From NCBI GenBank assembly GCA_036323355.1, contig AP028876.1, forward strand, positions 1,488,001 through 1,552,000: 64,000 bases of DNA, given 5' to 3'. The translations under genes and the position numbers were made by a program. Below, piece after piece: positions 61,816-64,000 of the stretch. This DNA is from Gottschalkiaceae bacterium SANA. Lineage in GTDB: Bacteria; Bacillota; Clostridia; Tissierellales; GPF-1. Positions within the stretch are counted from its first letter, which is position 1. The number at the start of each line of letters is the position of its first letter. Below the pieces are notes generated by a model that saw only the letters and a list, made by a program, of their open reading frames with translations, was not told the DNA's origin and made no database searches.

Positions 61816-63114
61816 GTGAAACAAAGAAAAAGTTTAGCACTGTTACTTATGATTTTCATGCTCGTATCCCTATTTACTGGTTGCGCGAATGGGTCGGGGA
61901 GCGAGACAGAACCTGCGGCAACAGAACCTGCATCGACTAGCGAACCTGCTGCTGAACCTGCTGAGGAACCTGTCACCATTACCATGTGGCATACCTACAG
62001 CGACGGAGAAACAGAAGTCTTTGAAAATGATGTAATTCCTGCATTTGAAGCAAGCCACCCGAATATCAAGGTGGAAGCGACACGGATGCCGTATGATGGC
62101 TTGAAGCAACAGATCATTGCGGGTGTTTCTAGTTCAACAGCACCGGATGTTATGCGTATGGATATCATATGGGTACCGGAATTTGCGAAATTGGGTGCCT
62201 TGGAGAAGGTGTCTGAGTATGCAGAATTTGATGCGATTAAAGCGAATGTATTTGAAGGACCAATGAGCACCAACTACTACGATGGCGACTATTATGGTTT
62301 ACCATTGAACACCAACACCAAGATTGCCATCTACAACAAAGCACTATTGGCTGACTTGGGCGTAGAAGTGCCTAAGACAATGGATGAATTGGTTGCGATT
62401 GCCGAAACATTAAAGGATCGTGATGACACTTGGGGCATTGGTGTTGGCGGATCTGCAACATGGGGCATGCTGCCATACTTCTGGACCATGGGTGGAGCGG
62501 TAACGGATGAAAATTATACCGTTGCAAGTGGTTACTTGAATAGCCCAGAAAGCATTGAAGCTTTGGAAACCATTGCTGGCTGGTACGCGGATGGGATTGT
62601 TGGACCTTGTATCTTGGGTGAACAACCTGACACATGGGGCGGCATGGGAAATGGAAATTATCTTATGATTGAAGACGGCCCATGGTATTATTCAATTGTA
62701 GGGGACGATGCATTGAACAATACAGTCAACTCTGTTATGCCTGCAGGACCAGGTGGAAGCATCTCGGTTGTTGGCGGTGAAGATATGATTATGTTCAAGA
62801 CTTCCAAAAACAAAGAAGCAGCATGGACCTTTATGCAATGGATGTTGTCACCTGAGCCACAAGTGATGATGGCACAATTGGGAATGGTACCAACAAACAT
62901 GGATGCGGCACAAGATCAAGCCGTATTGGATTCACCGTACATTGGAACCTACATTGAGCAATTAAAAACAGCGAAACCACGAACACCATCACCAAAATGG
63001 GAAACCATGTCCGACACGATCGGAACAGCATTTGAACTGGTTATTCGCGGTGAGCAAGATGCGAAAACAGCACTTGATGAAGCAGCGGCAATTTGTGACG
63101 AATTACTACAGTAG
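61816..63114 (+). CDS. Sugar ABC transporter substrate-binding lipoprotein
   Basis: 432 residues. Lipobox FTGC at Cys23 and a Glu/Pro/Ala-rich linker (about 28-52), then a type 1 extracellular solute-binding fold: TITMWHTYSDGE, IKVEATRMPYDGLKQQI, YYGLPLNTNTKIAIYNK, MIEDGPWYYSI, and AAWTFMQWMLSPEPQ. GTG start at 61816, 10 bases after AAGGGGG. Probably binds a maltodextrin- or glucan-type oligosaccharide given the GH15 partner upstream and MalF-like permease downstream. Confidence 0.9.
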   Translation: MKQRKSLALLLMIFMLVSLFTGCANGSGSETEPAATEPASTSEPAAEPAEEPVTITMWHTYSDGETEVFENDVIPAFEASHPNIKVEATRMPYDGLKQQIIAGVSSSTAPDVMRMDIIWVPEFAKLGALEKVSEYAEFDAIKANVFEGPMSTNYYDGDYYGLPLNTNTKIAIYNKALLADLGVEVPKTMDELVAIAETLKDRDDTWGIGVGGSATWGMLPYFWTMGGAVTDENYTVASGYLNSPESIEALETIAGWYADGIVGPCILGEQPDTWGGMGNGNYLMIEDGPWYYSIVGDDALNNTVNSVMPAGPGGSISVVGGEDMIMFKTSKNKEAAWTFMQWMLSPEPQVMMAQLGMVPTNMDAAQDQAVLDSPYIGTYIEQLKTAKPRTPSPKWETMSDTIGTAFELVIRGEQDAKTALDEAAAICDELLQ

Positions 63115-63120
63115 AACGAG

Positions 63121-63152
63121 AGATTACAGGGTCGCTTGCGGCCTTGTAATCT
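63121..63152 (+). other. Intercistronic hairpin in the sugar operon
   Basis: AGATTACA-GG-CGC pairs with GCG-CC-TGTAATCT around a two-base loop with small mismatches, without a T-run. Such hairpins after binding-protein genes usually protect the upstream mRNA from 3' decay and so raise binding protein over permease. Confidence 0.65.
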
Positions 63153-63175
63153 TCCCTGTTTAGAGAGGTGACGCA

Positions 63176-64000
63176 ATGCAATCCACAAGCAAATTGAAAC
63201 GAAAAGAAGAATGGAAGAGTGTATTCCCATATATTATGGTGGGTTTGTTTCTTCTTGGCGTCTTTGTAATTTATCCGCTTTTAAGAAATGTCTATATGAG
63301 TTTTACCGAATTTAATATTTTAACCAATGAGACAGAAGCCTATGTTGGATTCGAGAATTACATTCGTGCCGTTCACGATCCAAAGGTACAAATGGCTTTG
63401 GTGAATACTGTAACCTTTGGTTTGGTAACTGTGCCCTTTCAAATGCTCTTTGGTTTGATTCTGGCAGCAGTGATCAATTCAAAGATAAAGGGAAAACTAT
63501 TCTTTCGGGTTTTGTTCTACATCCCCGTAATTTCATCTTGGATTGTTGTTTCACTGATCTTTCGGTACTTATTTCAATCGAGCGATGCGGGTGCCATCAA
63601 CTATCTATTGTTGAAGATGCATTTGATCGCAGAGCCCATCGCCTGGCTTTCGAGCCGGTGGACCGCTAATGCGATTATATGGATTCTAAGTATCTGGAAA
63701 GGGATTGGCTGGGTAATGATCATTTATCTGGCGGCATTGCAAGGGATTAACAAGAGCTTGTATGAAGCGGCGGAAATCGATGGTGCCAACAACGTGCAAA
63801 AGTTCTGGAACATTACCGTGCCTAAGGTACGTCCGATTACCACTTTCATTTTTGTGAATCTTTTGATCGGTTCCTTTAATGTATTTTTGCAGGTCTTGAT
63901 GATTACCAACGGTGCGCCTTTGGGGCGAACCGAGGTTTTGCTGACTTACATGTACAAGGTTGCCTTTTCTGAATTTGACTTTGGCTATTCTTCGGCAATT
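63176..64000 (+). CDS. Sugar ABC transporter permease, MalF-type (incomplete at window end)
   Basis: The first 275 codons are in the window; the gene continues beyond 64000. ATG 63176 follows AGAGAGGTG. The sequence begins MQSTSKLKRKEEWKSVFPY and has a first helix with VIYPLLRNVYMSFTEFN, typical of the UgpA/MalF permease group. The EAA loop that docks the ATPase is visible: YEAAEIDGANNVQKFWNITV. It is the third gene of the GH15/binding-protein operon; a MalG-type partner should follow outside the window. Confidence 0.9.
   Translation, partial: MQSTSKLKRKEEWKSVFPYIMVGLFLLGVFVIYPLLRNVYMSFTEFNILTNETEAYVGFENYIRAVHDPKVQMALVNTVTFGLVTVPFQMLFGLILAAVINSKIKGKLFFRVLFYIPVISSWIVVSLIFRYLFQSSDAGAINYLLLKMHLIAEPIAWLSSRWTANAIIWILSIWKGIGWVMIIYLAALQGINKSLYEAAEIDGANNVQKFWNITVPKVRPITTFIFVNLLIGSFNVFLQVLMITNGAPLGRTEVLLTYMYKVAFSEFDFGYSSAI

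Noticed and set aside
63121-63152. Terminator between the binding protein and permease genes
   Set aside because: The hairpin has no T-run and the permease with its own ribosome site follows at once; treated as an intercistronic stability element.

Overview
The window comes from a low-GC Gram-positive anaerobe, most likely a member of the Clostridia. The evidence is strong AGGAGG-type ribosome sites, frequent GTG and TTG starts, S-layer homology (SLH) surface proteins, a Ctc-type L25, ECF-type biotin uptake, BlaI/BlaR1 regulation and a Gram-positive UvrX/YolD pair. I cannot name the genus. No rRNA, tRNA, CRISPR array, complete insertion sequence or phage structural genes were seen.

Layout. 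0-5 kb: RlmD-type rRNA methyltransferase, a lipoprotein, L25, then decayed remnants. 5-9 kb: an OmpR/histidine kinase pair flanked by two CPBP membrane proteases, each preceded by the same 10-bp direct repeat. 9-15 kb: a PfkB kinase, a PadR-controlled split permease plus methyltransferase operon, and a MerR regulator divergent from a triple RidA fusion. 15-18 kb: a TetR/CPBP protease unit and a TRM11-like methyltransferase. 18-25 kb: a catabolic cluster with an unusual regulator, YfcC-type carrier, M20 amidohydrolase and citrate lyase citDEF. 26-30 kb: a BirA-controlled bioB-bioY-bioA-bioD operon. 30-33 kb: a truncated ATPase and orphan genes.

33-44 kb: an envelope cluster (AIM24-like protein, small membrane protein, lipoprotein, RCC1-SLH protein, LRR-SLH protein) followed by a three-gene signalling set in which one sensor lacks any kinase domain. 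44-50 kb: TetR plus a rifampicin-phosphotransferase-like dikinase, and a Y-family polymerase with YolD. 50-55 kb: BlaR1/BlaI-type regulators, small genes, and a DEAD-box helicase behind a structured leader. 55-59 kb: a decayed, AT-rich stretch carrying a TPR/cold-shock-fold protein and a full RnlA-RnlB (RNase LS) toxin-antitoxin pair, the best candidate here for an under-described defence module. 59-64 kb: a ROK regulator, a small membrane protein, a GH15 glucoamylase-like enzyme and the start of a sugar ABC importer, which runs off the end.

Much of the control can be read directly. Operators or promoters matching the adjacent regulator family are visible for MerR (19-bp spacer dyad), PadR, TetR, BlaI, BirA and, by inference, the OmpR and ROK regulators. 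Function calls rest on motif recognition by eye, without database searches.
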